DNA from: Amphirosellinia nigrospora
Taxonomy: Eukaryota; Ascomycota; Sordariomycetes; Xylariales; Xylariaceae
DNA length: 64,000 bases
NCBI GenBank assembly: GCA_004123355.1
Contig: SCHM01000001.1
Coordinates: forward strand, 4,394,001 to 4,458,000
Direction: 5' to 3'
The notes beneath the pieces were generated by a model that made no database searches, had not been told where the DNA came from, and worked only from the letters and a program-made list of their open reading frames with translations. Of the stretch, positions 1-12,800 are shown piece by piece. Position 1 is the stretch's first letter, and every line of letters begins with the position of its first letter. Both the position numbers and the translations under genes were made by a program.

Positions 1-3000
1 TTTCTTTGTCTGCAGCAAGCATTTGTATCTAATGAGATTCTAATGAGATACTATAGGCATAATTGTCTAAGAAGTGTTACTTGGTAAGGCTAACTGCCCA
101 GACTGACAAAGAGAAGCAAGGCAGTATGTAAGCAGGGCGACGAGCTTACGAAACAATCCTACGGGGCCAATTATCCCGCACGTGCTATTCCCCTTACGTT
201 CCCATAGAGACACAATTTTATACTTCAATGGGTCGTTAGTTGGCGAAATAGGTAAAGAAGCTGCAGCCCTACGAGTCACAGGATCGCACGTTACATCCCG
301 ACCCGTAGCTGAGGGATCCTCGCCCCAAATATTCGGCCGAAACTCCCTGCAGAACACTTTCCAAGGTTGTAGATTTGGAGAACTGTAACACCCCGATCCC
401 TGTAGTCTATTGTATGATTGGCTGCCGTGTTCAGCTGTTCAATAGCAATCAATCGAGAGGGATAATCAAGCCGCTGTGGAGGGAGGAGATGCTCACGTAC
501 TTCAACTTGTGGCTAGCGTTGTGTTATCTCAATTAATTAGCAAGTTTATTGGACGAGGGATATATTAACCAATATACAAAGAGGCTCCCTACATAAACAT
601 TTTCGTTATTATTTTTGCACCGAGTGAGTTAAATGACGTGGTGGAAGTAGAAGAGTCAACTCTCGTCATACTAGCCAGCCACGTCATGAGCTATTAAATT
701 GTTCGTAGCGCATCATGCCTGTGTCAATCACAGCATTTAAATATCAATGCCATGGATATCGACTAGTCTAGTTTGGAAATGGCAACAAGGTTCGGCGATC
801 CCATCTTCGAGATATGGGAGGTTCGCCCAGCTGACTCCAATATTACCCATAAATAGGACGCCATGCAGCCTATCACCTAATCCAGGAAGCAAGCGCTGAA
901 ACTCTTCTTCGGTTCTGCATAAGGCATTCTTGACCGGTCGCGACCCGTTTTCTTACGTCTGATATTGATCTGACTAAGGTTGAGTGGATGTTAGCTGATA
1001 TTTACTTTCCGCAGCTCCGGCTGCTGAATTCTCATAAGATTAGCGTTAGGATCTGGTCAAACATTACCATCTCTTTCAAATATACTACCGTACGTGTGCA
1101 AAAGTGTAAACTTGGGAATCTCTCTCTAGCATTAGTAACGTGTTCATCGTAGTAAGTATATTTAAACCACAAACACAACAATAATATACGTAATTAGCCA
1201 ACAAACGTAGTTCAATCTTGGGGCCATCAAGCTCTTGTCACTCGCAGTATGCGTAAAAACAATTATGGTTATGCAAATAGTTATATCCAAGTGTATTCAT
1301 TATAGTAGAGATGATATCGTAGTATCCGTAAACTGATCGTGATCCGTATTTATAGTAAACCATCTAAAGTATTACAAAACAACTTACGTTCTCTCGAAGG
1401 TGAGGCTAAATTTAAGTTTCAGAGCGTCGAGCCAATAAACTTGTCTCGGATCTAATCAAGCGGCGATCGAGTAGCCCAGGAAAATAAATCTCAGTTTTTC
1501 TAGATATTATCTAAGAAGGATGGTAATGGTCGAATACCATATCAGACAAGCCGCCGCGCATACTTGCATGGAGATTATATCACACCTTCGTCTATAATAG
1601 GTTGTCTTAGTTATGTTTTCCCTTGGATAGAACTGATAACTGTAACACGTACAGGTGTATCCGAGGGCATAAACAACATTGTGGAGTTATCGGAAAGCTA
1701 CATTTGTTCCATAGAACCCGCGTATCACGTAGGATGAATATATATATATATATATATGAGTTGAAAGATATTTATAGAAGGGATATCACCCTTATGGCCA
1801 TCTCTAAATTATTCTGCTGCAGATTTTAATACCCTATAGCGATATAGAGATAAACATTCAAGGATGTGAGAGCATGTAACAAACTACACTACAACTGCAG
1901 CAAAGGCTTAGAATAAATGCAAGTTAACTAATAATCATCTATGGAGCTAAAAGTAAAGATATATCTTCTGTATCTTGAGATGGGGAAATTCCTTCCCCTT
2001 TATGCTTAAAATAGCCTCGTATCTATCTTACAGCATCGTGGACCTCTGTAAAGCCGTGTAACCGGAGTCTGCGTGTCTCGGTAATTTACTCGGTGTTCGG
2101 TGAATGCCTGAAACTTGTAAGACTCCGGTAGCCCCAATAGTCAAGATCCGTGTGACATAGCCCTATTATCATACCTTGAAGTCTATAGGTCCAATAATGA
2201 CAGAGAGAAAGCTTGGGTTCTACTAGCAACACCCTCGCCTCCCGGTAACGACTATACTCTTTAGTACTAATTATGTGATATCTCGAATGTAGTTGAGCGA
2301 ACTATATTACACGGAGGATTCCGTAGACCAATAAGAAATAGAGTACGTGACACCTGCTTGCGAGTGGGAAATGGTGTGTGACAACTTGTATGCCACCCTA
2401 CACGTGTATTAATCAGTTCGAGGAACAATAATTATACGCAACTAAGCAGCAACGAGTTAAGCTACATACTTAGCTAACTTACATAGAAACCTATGAGAGG
2501 CTAGTCCACCATCACTAGTCACCACCGAGAGAATATAGAATCAGGGTCTTTAAGGCTGATGACTTGCACTACTAGAGTATGTTAGGTACTTACACTAGCT
2601 CCCTCCACTCAGAGGCATCTCGTGTCCACCTATTATTCGTGTTCGGCCTGTACGGATAACCGCAGCCTTACAGCAATGCCCGCCAAAACAAAAAGACACT
2701 AACATGGTGATGAATGAAGTATAGCTCGACATAATGCAAGGTGATGTCCCAGTGAATCCACGTCGCTGGTAATGATCACATGTACAATACCCCCTACACC
2801 ACTGTATGGCCGTTGATCCTTCGGGCATCCTCCGTGAACCTCCGGGATGCCTCATGATGCAGAAGATACCTTGCAGATATGTAGGGACATCCATTTCCAG
2901 CTTCATATCATGCAGTAGTGTGAAAGACAGCTCAGAATGATTCATCCTACGCCGAAAAGTATATCGAACGAACAGTGCGACAGATTATTTTGCAAGGTTC

Positions 3001-3541
3001 GAGACTAAGATGGTTACTTACGCTGTACTTTCCCGTCCCTACAGGGGTTCATAAGAAGATTAGCTCGTCGATGTAAGTAAGTCTGGCGGTGAAGTCTAGA
3101 AGCTGTTACCCCGTCGCCACGTGCCCCGAGCCGCTTAGATTGGTACGTCCAATACTCCCGATATACGGTGACGTCTCCCCATTGTCTTGTGACATATCAT
3201 ACGATAAGCCATCTACCATATTGGCCGATCGAGATCGGAGAATTTCGCGCTATCGATAGCAGGAGGGGCATACACGACCATGTAAGTAGATGAAAAGATA
3301 GACGTACAAATTGGAACTTTCGTGGGGATGTCACTTTCTTGTTACCCCAAAATGAAGCCTTATGAAGTTCCCTATCTTTGGATTTCATGTTGCGAGACTG
3401 AGAATCAACGTACTGTTTCTATCTTACATTCTGGATGGAGCTCTTAGGAAATACAGCGAATAAATTCATGACTCGAGGAGTAGGGCACCGCTAGATAAAA
3501 TTTCAGACCGATGAGTGAGTGTAATGTACTTCATTGTAAAT
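1..3541. other. Gene-free region, left edge
   Basis: No protein family is recognisable here on either strand. Open frames are short (under about 120 codons) and resemble nothing I know. The stretch is moderately AT-rich and holds a pure AT dinucleotide run at 1738-1757. I see no transposase or reverse-transcriptase motif and no long terminal repeat. Confidence 0.6.
1738..1757. repeat. (AT)10 microsatellite
   Basis: Uninterrupted alternating A and T for 20 bases inside the gene-free left edge. It is a simple-sequence repeat with no evident function. Confidence 0.9.
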
Positions 3542-4338
3542 TTAAGATCTACGGGGTTTCGTCGCCCGAAACAACAAGGTCATGCCAACCAGCGTCGTCT
3601 CGACCTCTTCAAAATTATCCTTCAGGACGCGCTCAAAGTCCTCTTCCTTGTCATTCCAATTATGGAAGACTCCAAGGCGATTATATAGCTTTACATACAG
3701 GTAGTTCACCCAATTTGTCGCATGAGCGCCACCAAGCACAGTGCAGCCCGTCAAGACCCCTCCGTCAGCTAGAAGGTGTTTGTATGTGTCAAACGCCTTC
3801 AGCTTATCATCACCAGGGATGCAGTGGAATAGATTAAACATCGAGATCGAGTCGAACTCGGAGTCCTCTAATGTCTTGGGCAGTGGTTCCGTCACGTCGG
3901 CGACCACGGTGTCAACTGTAGCACTAGGCGCCTTGGATAAAATTCGAGCTCTTGCCGAGTTTAGGGGATGAGGGTTGAGGTCTACGAGTGTAATGGAATG
4001 CTTCGCTTGTGCCCGAAATGGGCGAGAGAGGGCGGTAGCTAGGAAGTATCCTGTTGCGACGCCGATGTCGAGGTGGCGTCTTGAAAAATTCTCGGCGAAG
4101 AAGGGTCCAAGACGGTATCCGTGCTACAATTAACATTCAAGTCAGTGATGAATGAGGCGAGAGAGTTGTTCGCGTCGGGAGAAGTTGATGGATGTGATGC
4201 TCACCGACAGCGCCACATGAACCGGAGGTTAAAACGAAGCACGACCACATCGTAGACAATTGATAGAAAGGTGGGCGAGTAGATGGTGGCATATAGGCCA
4301 GGCGTCTCGCCTGTTTGGTCTGTTGCTATTGTGGACAT
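3542..4338 (-). CDS. Class I SAM-dependent methyltransferase
   Basis: Predicted small-molecule methyltransferase of the class I (Rossmann) type, about 235 residues. Exon 1 (4338-4205) starts MSTIATDQTGE and contains RFMWRC, typical of a fungal family in which this block precedes the SAM site. An intron (4124-4204, GT-AG) follows. Exon 2 holds motif I as HLDIGVATGYF, motif II as ITLVDLNPHPLNSA, then EPLP and the post-motif block SMFNLFHCIPGD with LLADGGVL. The frame slips by one base near 4107, where a G run appears one base short, so TDTVL leads directly into GPFFAENFSRRH. I treat this as a sequence error because downstream similarity is undamaged. It lies on the same strand as the LaeA-like methyltransferase and 5.5 kb from the PKS, so it may be a tailoring enzyme. 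The substrate is unknown; no O- or N-methylation specificity can be read. Confidence 0.8.
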
Positions 4339-5929
4339 GATTGTTTGCGAATACTCGTCAAGTCTGGCTCTGAGATGCTACATACCGGTAGTTGACCTCT
4401 GCCGGGTAAATATAAAATGGAAGACAACGAAATCCACTGCGATAATAATAACCACGAATTTACTGCTAAGCTGGTCCACTAGCTAAGGCACGTCTTCTGA
4501 TCAGGCCAACCCCGCCATCCTGGCATCATATCCTCATCACTGCCTATCGCCGCTCCGGGTATGATGGGGTTCCGATCGCCTTAGTCTTCATAGGTCCCTC
4601 TGATTAAGTTAGGTAGCTATCTGCGTGATTAGCGCAAACAAAACTCTAGCACCCACGGCCTTTCCAAGTTGAGCTGGAAGATCCGTTGTTGACTTGACTT
4701 GCTTCACCTAGAGTAAGTACCCGAAAGAGTGAGATATGGCGAAGCTCTCGAATCGGAATAGCCTCATGTATGTTGGCGGCGGAACGACCCTGCTGCATCC
4801 GGGGACATCCCAGCAAACGCGCAGGGCATAAGTATAGCTGAATGTACTCCCAAAGTAAAAAGGGAAAATCGGGGGCCTACCAGTCCCTCGGATCATTTCT
4901 TGAAGCTCAAGGGGCTAGTATTGGTGTGCCTGTTGGTGTGTGGCTGGCGGCGTGCATTGCAGACGCATCAACGCATGCATTGAATCGCCGACATACGGCT
5001 GCTTCGGCACTGCATCTTCTGAAATGGCGATACTACCTACTTAGTACAGCAGGTAAGGTATGTGACCGTTGGGTCCGCTGTGAAAAGCCCCGAAGCCCTG
5101 GATGTCATCTCCCTTACCAGGCTCCCTTACTGCGCCATCTACTTATAGCCTACTGCGGGAACGATGACGGCTCTTGTATCGACGTACGTACAGGTAGAAG
5201 TAGTGTTAAGTCCAACTTAACCTCGTGCTAATGCACGACATGAGCAGCATGTCGCAATTCTTGGAAATTGATTGATAGGACGATCAACCACGTAGCTCGC
5301 AGCCACGCTTCTGGTGTTAGAAATTTTAAGTCTACACTAGCTACATTCACTAGTGTGGATAGCATCGCAAATCAAGAAACACTGGGAATAGCTCCCGCTG
5401 ATTGATTATCTTCGCTCTCGCTCAACAGGGATCGTATGCAATCATCGCTGCAATTGGCCAAGTTCAGCACAGTGTGACAACATTATCGGGCCCTAAAAGC
5501 CCGAAGATGACCAACATTTGCCAATATGAATATGTACAGATAACCACCATACTACGTCGACGCATCACTTTTCATTGCAGGTTTTAGTTGAACGTGATGA
5601 TATAGGTTGCCTACAAGCTTCTTGGGCTGGACTGGTCCCCGGCAATTCCTCGCCTTCGCTTCTCCTTGAAACAAACCCTTCTCCTTGAGTTCGAACCGGG
5701 GCTATTTCTCTAAAATCTCCCCACTGTCCAGGTGAACATCTTAAGAACCCTGAGACTAATTAAACCAGTTAGCCTGGCTGCTGGAGACATTATTACTCCA
5801 ATATAGGTAAATGGATATCAATGGATTATGTGTTGTAGTATGTTTTATGCGCTCTGTACGGGCTCTGCTGATTTCACGGATGAGCCAGAAGAGTATTCTC
5901 CGCGGGGTTTCTGAGCGAAAACCGTGAAT
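4339..5929. other. Intergenic region between the two methyltransferases
   Basis: About 1.6 kb with no recognised gene. The longest open frame is 129 codons on the plus strand (4842-5231); it begins with ATG but resembles no family I know and has no clear codon bias, so I do not call it. The part next to 4338 should contain the promoter of the methyltransferase. Confidence 0.5.
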
Positions 5930-7440
5930 CTATCTCTCGTCAGCACTTGTACACGGATCATACGGCCATGCATCGACAAAAACGCACAAAGTCATATAAG
6001 CGTGCATGTTGACATCCGCTATTTCTTTCCGAACTTCGGTTAATAAAGATTCGAGAGCGTCTGGTGACCAGCCCAAGACCCTTGTAAAAATAGGCATAGA
6101 CATGGGTTCAAGGATAGTGTTAATATTCGTCGCCATCATAGACCCGATTTTCTGAAGCTGCTGGCCAGGGGGCCATGGATTTACTGGAACTATTCCCAAC
6201 CCATCGATTAGCCGTCATCTAAACAGGGGTCTCACTCGAATCGCAACGCAACACGCAAAAGGACAGCCACTTGAAAGAACCAGATGCTACCGTGAGACTG
6301 GACGGCTGCTGAGAAATTCGTGACTAACCTGCATACTTCCTCTCCGTCACATTCCTGAAGCCTACTTCGGTAAGTAGTCTTTTGTACTGTAATGGATAGT
6401 ACACCGTTGTTCCCAACTTCTTTATACCTATATTGGAATTAGCGAGGGTAATCGTCGGGGCTATTGGAGCTTACCTGACTTCCAATACCTTAACCACCTG
6501 TAGAAAGATGTCTCGGTAAACGAGTTATGAGTGGACTGTATTGATACAATCCACTCAGTGAATTCCGCCCACTAACCGTTAATTAGCTTCCTGTAGCACT
6601 TATCTGAAGGCCGTCGAGTATAATGCACTTACCCCCTGGACTTAAGTTGTCGTACGTTGTTATCAGGAGATCCTTTTCTGGCAGACTTCCCAGATGTCGT
6701 AAATGAATGAAATCGAACTTAGAATTGTATGCCCATTTATCATTGAAGTCTGCTACCCGAAATTTACAGTTGGGCAAAGTGAAAGGTGGCTTGATAGGAT
6801 CGATGTCTACACCTATTACTAACGTGTTGGGGTTTCTCCTAGCTTATTGTCTATTAGTGACATTACACGGCGACACGTGACTAGTTGCCTTACCGAACTC
6901 CAGCGGCCAATTGCCGGGACCGCAGCCCAGATCCAAGACTCGTCGGGCGTTGACAACCGGTGCTAGATGCAGTTTCCCGTCTAACATCTCTAAGACGATA
7001 TCATGCTGAAGAGCTGAGCTAGATTAGCTTCACTTGAACATGGGGACATCTCAGGGTCAATCACTTACCATTTCTACCTTTTTCTTGCTAGATAGGCATA
7101 TATAAGTAAGCAGTATTCGATACGTTGGGGGCTTAATGCCGAACTTACCGCATCGTTCGGCAGAAAATCGTAACCTAAAACCATTATATTCGTCTTTATC
7201 CAACTCGGAAGATCGACGAACTAGACTCACGTTTATTGTATGACCTGCCAACCTTTTGTATCATGGCCTTTATTTTACGGCTGGTGCTACTCGACTTCGT
7301 AGTGCCCGTTCTAGTATGACAATTAATCCCATGACGATGACAACCGAAAGACATTCGAGGCCTGGATTACCTCTTGACACTTCCGTCTCCTCCACTCTCA
7401 TCTTCGGAGTCTGTTTGTGGCCAGAATTCGTCCGGTTCGA
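5930..7440 (-). CDS. LaeA-like SAM-dependent methyltransferase
   Basis: Fungal methyltransferase of the LaeA/TAM-domain family. Some members regulate secondary metabolism from the nucleus; most are uncharacterised. Read 5'-3' on the minus strand: an acidic N-terminal piece (NLEPDEFWPQTDSEDESG, 7440-7366), DEYNGF then YDFLPND (about 7195-7140), a tiny exon KKVEM, QHDIVLEMLDGKLHLAP followed by SAM motif I as VLDLGCGPGNWPLEF (near 6900), IGVDIDPIKPP, CKFRVADFNDKW, FDFIHLRHLGS, LSPGG, WAEFTEWI, KRLLTEVGFRNVTERKY, and the C-terminal blocks FTRVLGWSPDALESLL and NMHAYMTLCVF. The gene is split by at least five short introns. One-base slips occur near 7172, at the intron after GNWPLEF, and in the G run after LSPG. 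The start is unresolved: an ATG at 7477 is followed two codons later by a stop in the same frame. Confidence 0.8.
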
Positions 7441-9000
7441 GGTTTAGATCGTCGATCTCGGAGCTGTTCTATGCCATGTCAACTTGACTTGGAACTTCGC
7501 TTTGGGGGCGTGTAAACCTACGGTAGCCCTGCTACCATAGTAACTGCGGCCGGCCGAATCCCATTCTAGCTGCCTCCCCGATTGACTCGAAGTTGAGGAT
7601 GTCGGTGGCCTGGTGCTTTCGCGCAGGTTTGAGCCCTGCTGTTCCGTTTGCGAATGTACGGCGAGGGTGTTTGACGTTGCGGGGCGGAGGGGAGAATCGC
7701 CAAAGCTTGACCTCGGGCCGGACGCCTTTAGGTGAGATTTGGCCTTCTCCATTACGCTGTGGGTCGTGGTTCCGAGGAGTGGCGTATCTCAATGCGCGCG
7801 CAACTGCTGCGTCTTGTTGTTGTCACGAACCCGCCACCTAAGATGTCTGCTTGGCTACGTGATCTCTGGCGTGCCATGGGCAGTGGGCGTCAGACCCTGG
7901 ATTGTTACGTTGAGTGTGAACGGTTACGGAATTGTGTGTGGGACGATGGCTCCAAGGTAGTAATGCGTTTCATCGAATGCGGGAAACAAATGGGTCACAG
8001 GGCTAGAGGGATACCCTCGTCGCCGTCGCATCCTTTCTTATGTGGTTTTCCTAAGTCCCCCTTTTGGGGTGGGCCCCGCGAGGGCTAATCCAGATGGATA
8101 GGTCGCCGTAATACTTGCTAACGAGCTGAGTAAGTTGTCGGCGATATTGGTTCAAGCAAACCATGTGCCAGGCGCGAGCAGGGGTGTTGGTGTGAGATCT
8201 ACACCACTATCACATACGCTTGCTGCTTTGATCGTGATAAATTAATTCAGCGTAGTCCAGTGCGGAATAGAATACACAGCCTACAAGTCAGATACCTCCT
8301 CGCAGCTTGACTGCCGGCCGGTATTTCCCCAGCCCATGGAACCGCGATTCTACCAACCTCTGCATTCATTGTTGATTGGTCCTTGGTGGATAACAAATCA
8401 ACTTCGTGAGTCTTATTCAGCTCGCTTCTCTTCCTTCCTTGGCTATCCCACCATCCCTTGCTGGGTTTAGATTGTCGGACCAAAAGCTAAGATGCACCGA
8501 ACCAGCCGATTGGAAAAGAGATGATTCGACGATTGTCGCATCTTGACTAAATAGTGGGTATTTAGATCTCGTCAAGGTTCCTTTTCCAAGTTAAGTCTAT
8601 CATAATTGACAAAATCAGAGTGGGGGAAGGGATCGCTCCTGGGATAGGACGCCGGAGTTAGTATTGGAGCAGCTAGAGCCAACCCAGGGTTTCTGATGGG
8701 GCTGCCCTAATAAGATGTCCAGCAGCAACCCATGATTTTCTGGGTTAGGGTGGTGAGGGCTAGTGGAAAACGCGTCATTGTAGTTTTGGATGCCTTACTT
8801 ACCACAGACAGTATAGCGTTAACTGCGTCGCTAAATAAAGCCACATACACGATCATGTATAAACACCGTCCTGTGTGCACAATGTTACCGGTGAGCAGTT
8901 ATAAGAAAATGTCATAGTGGTACCTAAAGCCTAAGGTGATTAGGGTTTCTGATTCAGTCCATCTATCCCGCAACCAGAATAGAATGCAAGGAGAGGAGGA

Positions 9001-9010
9001 GGGGGGGGGG
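9001..9010. repeat. Poly-G run (10)
   Basis: Ten consecutive G following a GA-rich stretch. True length is unreliable given the length errors in single-base runs seen elsewhere in the window. Confidence 0.7.
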
Positions 9011-9064
9011 ATAGAAGAAACAACTTGGGACTATTTTTTATGAGTGGATGCGATAGCTAAAAAC

Positions 9065-9081
9065 GTACGTACTGTACGTAC
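9065..9081. repeat. Self-complementary repeat gtacgtac-t-gtacgtac
   Basis: Two copies of the palindrome gtacgtac separated by one base, about 0.8 kb upstream of the PKS start. It could form a small hairpin or be a paired binding site for a dimeric factor. No known fungal regulator is assigned. Confidence 0.7.
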
Positions 9082-9851
9082 TTACATATAGTGGGCGTGC
9101 TGAGTATCCACCATGGAGAATGCCGTAGTTGAACGATATACATCCCTAATTTGCCTGCGTCCGAATTGTCCGAGGCTCTAGTGTAGCCTGGAATTTTCGC
9201 CGTTGCACATGCAAAATGGTGTCCCCAATTCTCCACGTGCTAACCTGCCCGAACGGTCTGTCCCTTTCTCATTACATCTTATTACATGGCAGCACAAGAC
9301 TGGGGGTGAAAGAAAGGCTTGGGTGCCGTTCGACAACCTGCTAACGGTACATGGCACTTTATGAATATTGGCGAGCATGCTGGGCGGCGACATGATGGGG
9401 GCTGACGCAACCCCTTGGCCTATCCATCATATGTAGTCCTCTCTCCCGCGTTCCCATGATGATGTTGCATGCAAGATCACAGAGCCTCCACAGTCTCCGC
9501 TAATATTGTCGTACTATGTACGAAATGTATACCTTCCGGCACTTGCATAGCTAGGAGTCTCCGCCAATCTGCATATGTATGTGTCCCGGTGCGAAGACGA
9601 ACGTTGGGCCGCCCACATCATTGGCGTCCCATCAACTAGAGGACCTACCTAGCCTAGTCATGCATAACGTGACTGGCGATGCTGGACAAGCAGATAACTT
9701 ACATGTTGTTGCACGTGAGTTAGGCAGTGCTCCCGAGATGACGCTCTGATATAATACAAAATGCCCCGTGAAAGGCCATCCCGCACTTCTCCAAGAGGTC
9801 CTTACGGCCTATTCTCATTATCACAGCCCCAAGGGCAACCTCAACCCAAAT

Positions 9852-12800
9852 ATGGATGAGCCTATAGCCATTATTGGCTTGGATGCGAGGCTGCCCGGCG
9901 ATGGGGATACACCAGAACACTTCTACGACTTTCTACTCGCAGGAAGGTCGGCACGTACAGAGGTGCCACAAGACAGATATAAGGTAGATTCGTTTTGGCA
10001 TCCAGATCCAAATAGAAGGGGTACCGTAAGTCCAAGTACATCGCCATATCGCTATTACTTCGACTAAATGCGAGTAGACTCGAGTCCGTCATGGCCATTT
10101 TCTCAACGGCAGCATCGCGACGTTTGACGCACCGTTTTTCTCCATAACACCTAAGGAAGCCAGCAGTATGGATCCACAGCAACGAGGCATGTTGGAATGC
10201 GTTTATAGAGCAATTGAGAATGGTTCGAAGTCCTTAAAGCTTTTACTCTCGATTAATACTAACTTGCAATCAGCCGGAATACCCCTTGAAGTTGCAGCCG
10301 GGACACAAACCGGTGTATTTGTAGGATGTTTCTCATCAGACTATCGATCCATCATGGAGAAAGATCTGGACCAAGATCTGAAATACGCTGCCACAGGAGT
10401 ACGTTACACTGCCACATCAGCACTAGAATAAGAAACGATTGCCGTCGTCTATCGGTGTCCTTGAGCATGGTTAAGATTCTTCCTTGGCCGTAACCGAGAC
10501 ATTTTCAAGAAGATGTGACTAATAAACCGACAGAATGTTGTTAGCATGTTGTCGAACCGCGTTTCTTGGTTCTACGACCTTAGGGGCCCAAGCCTCACTA
10601 TCGATACAGCTTGCTCGAGCAGTCTGGTAGCTATGCACCAGGCTTGCAATAGCCTTAAGCTTGGTGAGACCACTATGGCTATTGTAGGTGGTTGCAACCT
10701 CATGCTTTCTAATGAATTCAGTATGACGCTTGACAAAGGCGGAGTTCTCGGCCCGGACGGAATTTGCCGGAGCTTTGATGAGAAAGGGAATGGATACGGA
10801 CGAGGAGAAGGATTCGGTGTTGTCGTGCTTAAAAGGGTGTCGGATTGGTGTGTATAAAAACCTCCCGTGCCTGATCCCCAGTCCCCTTGTTTCGTGTGAT
10901 CTAGCGACCCATATCTTCAAAGATTGACAGAAGTATCGACTAACATGTTTTCATGCACGTAGTATAAGAGATGGAGATACTATTCGAGCGGTTGTTAGGA
11001 ACACGGGTTCGAATCAAGACGGGAGATCACCTGGCATTACTCAACCAACCAAAACCGCCCAAGTAGATCTTATACGGCGCGTTTACTCTCAAGCTGGACT
11101 TGATATGTCGCTTACACGCTTTTTTGAAGCTCATGGTACAGGAACCTTAGTTGGTGACCCCATAGAAGCCAGTGCTATCGGAGAAGTATTCGGACCATTG
11201 CGGTCGGCGGAACAACCACTTTACATTGGCGCTCTGAAGAGCAACGTAGGACATCTTGAGGGCGCTTCTGGCGTTGCGGCGGTAATCAAGGGGGTTTATA
11301 CACTCGAACAGGGTGTCATACCCGCTAATACATGGCTTGAAAAACTCAACCCAAAGATTCAAGGCTCTTGGCATCTGCAATTTCCCACGAAATTTGTATC
11401 GTGGCCGCAGCCTGGGTTGCGACGAATGTCGATCAATTCATTCGGTAAGTAGATGGACCCATACTTGAGTCAACTCTTTATTTATACTTTGCATGATCTT
11501 ACTCGGTGTGCTAATCTTGTAGGTGTCGGTGGCTCGAATGCCCACATTGTTCTCGATGATGCGCTGCACTTTCTAGGAAGCTACGCTCTTGATGGTCGCC
11601 ACCGGACGGTGCTAACACCAAAAGTTCCTCCCTCATTGTCACTGCTGCATGTTAATGGTATTCGGATACCCCCTTGATAATTTATCCTCTACTAATGACG
11701 TGAATAGGCCACAGCCACGACGACCATCCTACCAACGTGAACAGCAATGGAAATGATGAAAATAATACTGATACGAATGGTTGCCATACGAATAGCGCTA
11801 CAGATAACAAAATAGATCTCAAGACTAGAGATGAAGATACCAACGGAGACACGTCAATTTTATACAGTCGTTTATTCGTCTGGTCTTCGCACGACCAAGG
11901 TAAGCACACTGAATATCCTTCGAGCACTCACCCTTATCTCACGATCATATCCTTCAAACATATTGGGAAACCTTTACGATCGGCCAATAAACATCGGGTG
12001 CTAACGATAACCAAAGATGGAATTCTGCGTGTACGGGACTCTCTTAATGAATACCTTGATAAGCGATCCGAAAAAATTACCTCGCTAATGGACAAAAATG
12101 ATTTCGTGAGGGACTTGAATTATACTTTGGCAATGAAGCGGACACATCTTGGATGGAGGGCATTCGCTGTCGCCGATTCAAGCTCAAGTCTACGAAATGC
12201 ACTTGATTTGAAACCAATTGCGACTAGAACGATATCCGAACCCCGTCTAGCCTTCATATTTACAGGACAAGGTGCTCAATGGGCAAAAATGGGAAGAGAG
12301 CTCATGACTTATTCTGTGTTCCGTCATAGCCTCTATGAAGCCGATATATACTTAAGCAAGCTGAACTGCCCTTGGTCGTTGACCTGTATGTATTTCCCCT
12401 CAAACAGTCGACTGATTGGCTAATGTGTGGATTACTAGCTGAATTACTGAAGAAGAAAGAACAATCACGTGTCAACCGTGCTGAATTTTCTCAACCCTTA
12501 TGTACTGCGCTGCAGATCGCTCTCGTTGAGTTGTTATTTTCTTGGGTGGTGAGTATATTCCAAAATCGCCCTCATTTTCCCATAGCCTTGAGAGTTAAAC
12601 CTTTCCTCCCCATTCACGACTGTGTCTGGGCGCTTCCGAAACCACCATGAATCACCCTCGGGGCGGTTGTTACTAATTCGGAGTACTCTAGTTTTTCCTA
12701 ATGCCATTACTGGTCACTCCTCGGGTGAGATCGCTGCAGCCTATGCTGCTGGTTTCATCTCTCGCGAGTCGGCATGGAAGATTGCCTATTATCGAGGTAA

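Larger units (their letters stand above)
7441..9851. other. Intergenic region upstream of the PKS
   Basis: No recognised gene. The stretch 7444-7800 has overlapping open frames on both strands rich in Ser, Pro and Thr; part may encode a disordered N-terminus of the LaeA-like protein, but no frame is convincing. A run of ten G lies at 9001-9010 and a palindromic direct repeat at 9065-9081. The last few hundred bases before 9852 should carry the PKS promoter; a TATA-like element (gatataata) lies near 9747-9755. Confidence 0.5.

Noticed and set aside
2595-2945. 116-codon minus-strand frame in the left gene-free region
   Set aside because: No recognisable family, no plausible intron structure and no neighbouring exons.
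4842-5231. 129-codon plus-strand open frame
   Set aside because: Starts with ATG but shows no recognisable domain and no support from neighbours.
7444-8088. Overlapping open frames on both strands near the LaeA-like gene start
   Set aside because: Several mutually exclusive frames of similar length, none with family motifs; at most one is a disordered N-terminus.
10990-11030. B-box-like ggttcgaatc
   Set aside because: It is the codons for NTGSNQDG in the PKS ketosynthase; no A-box precedes it.
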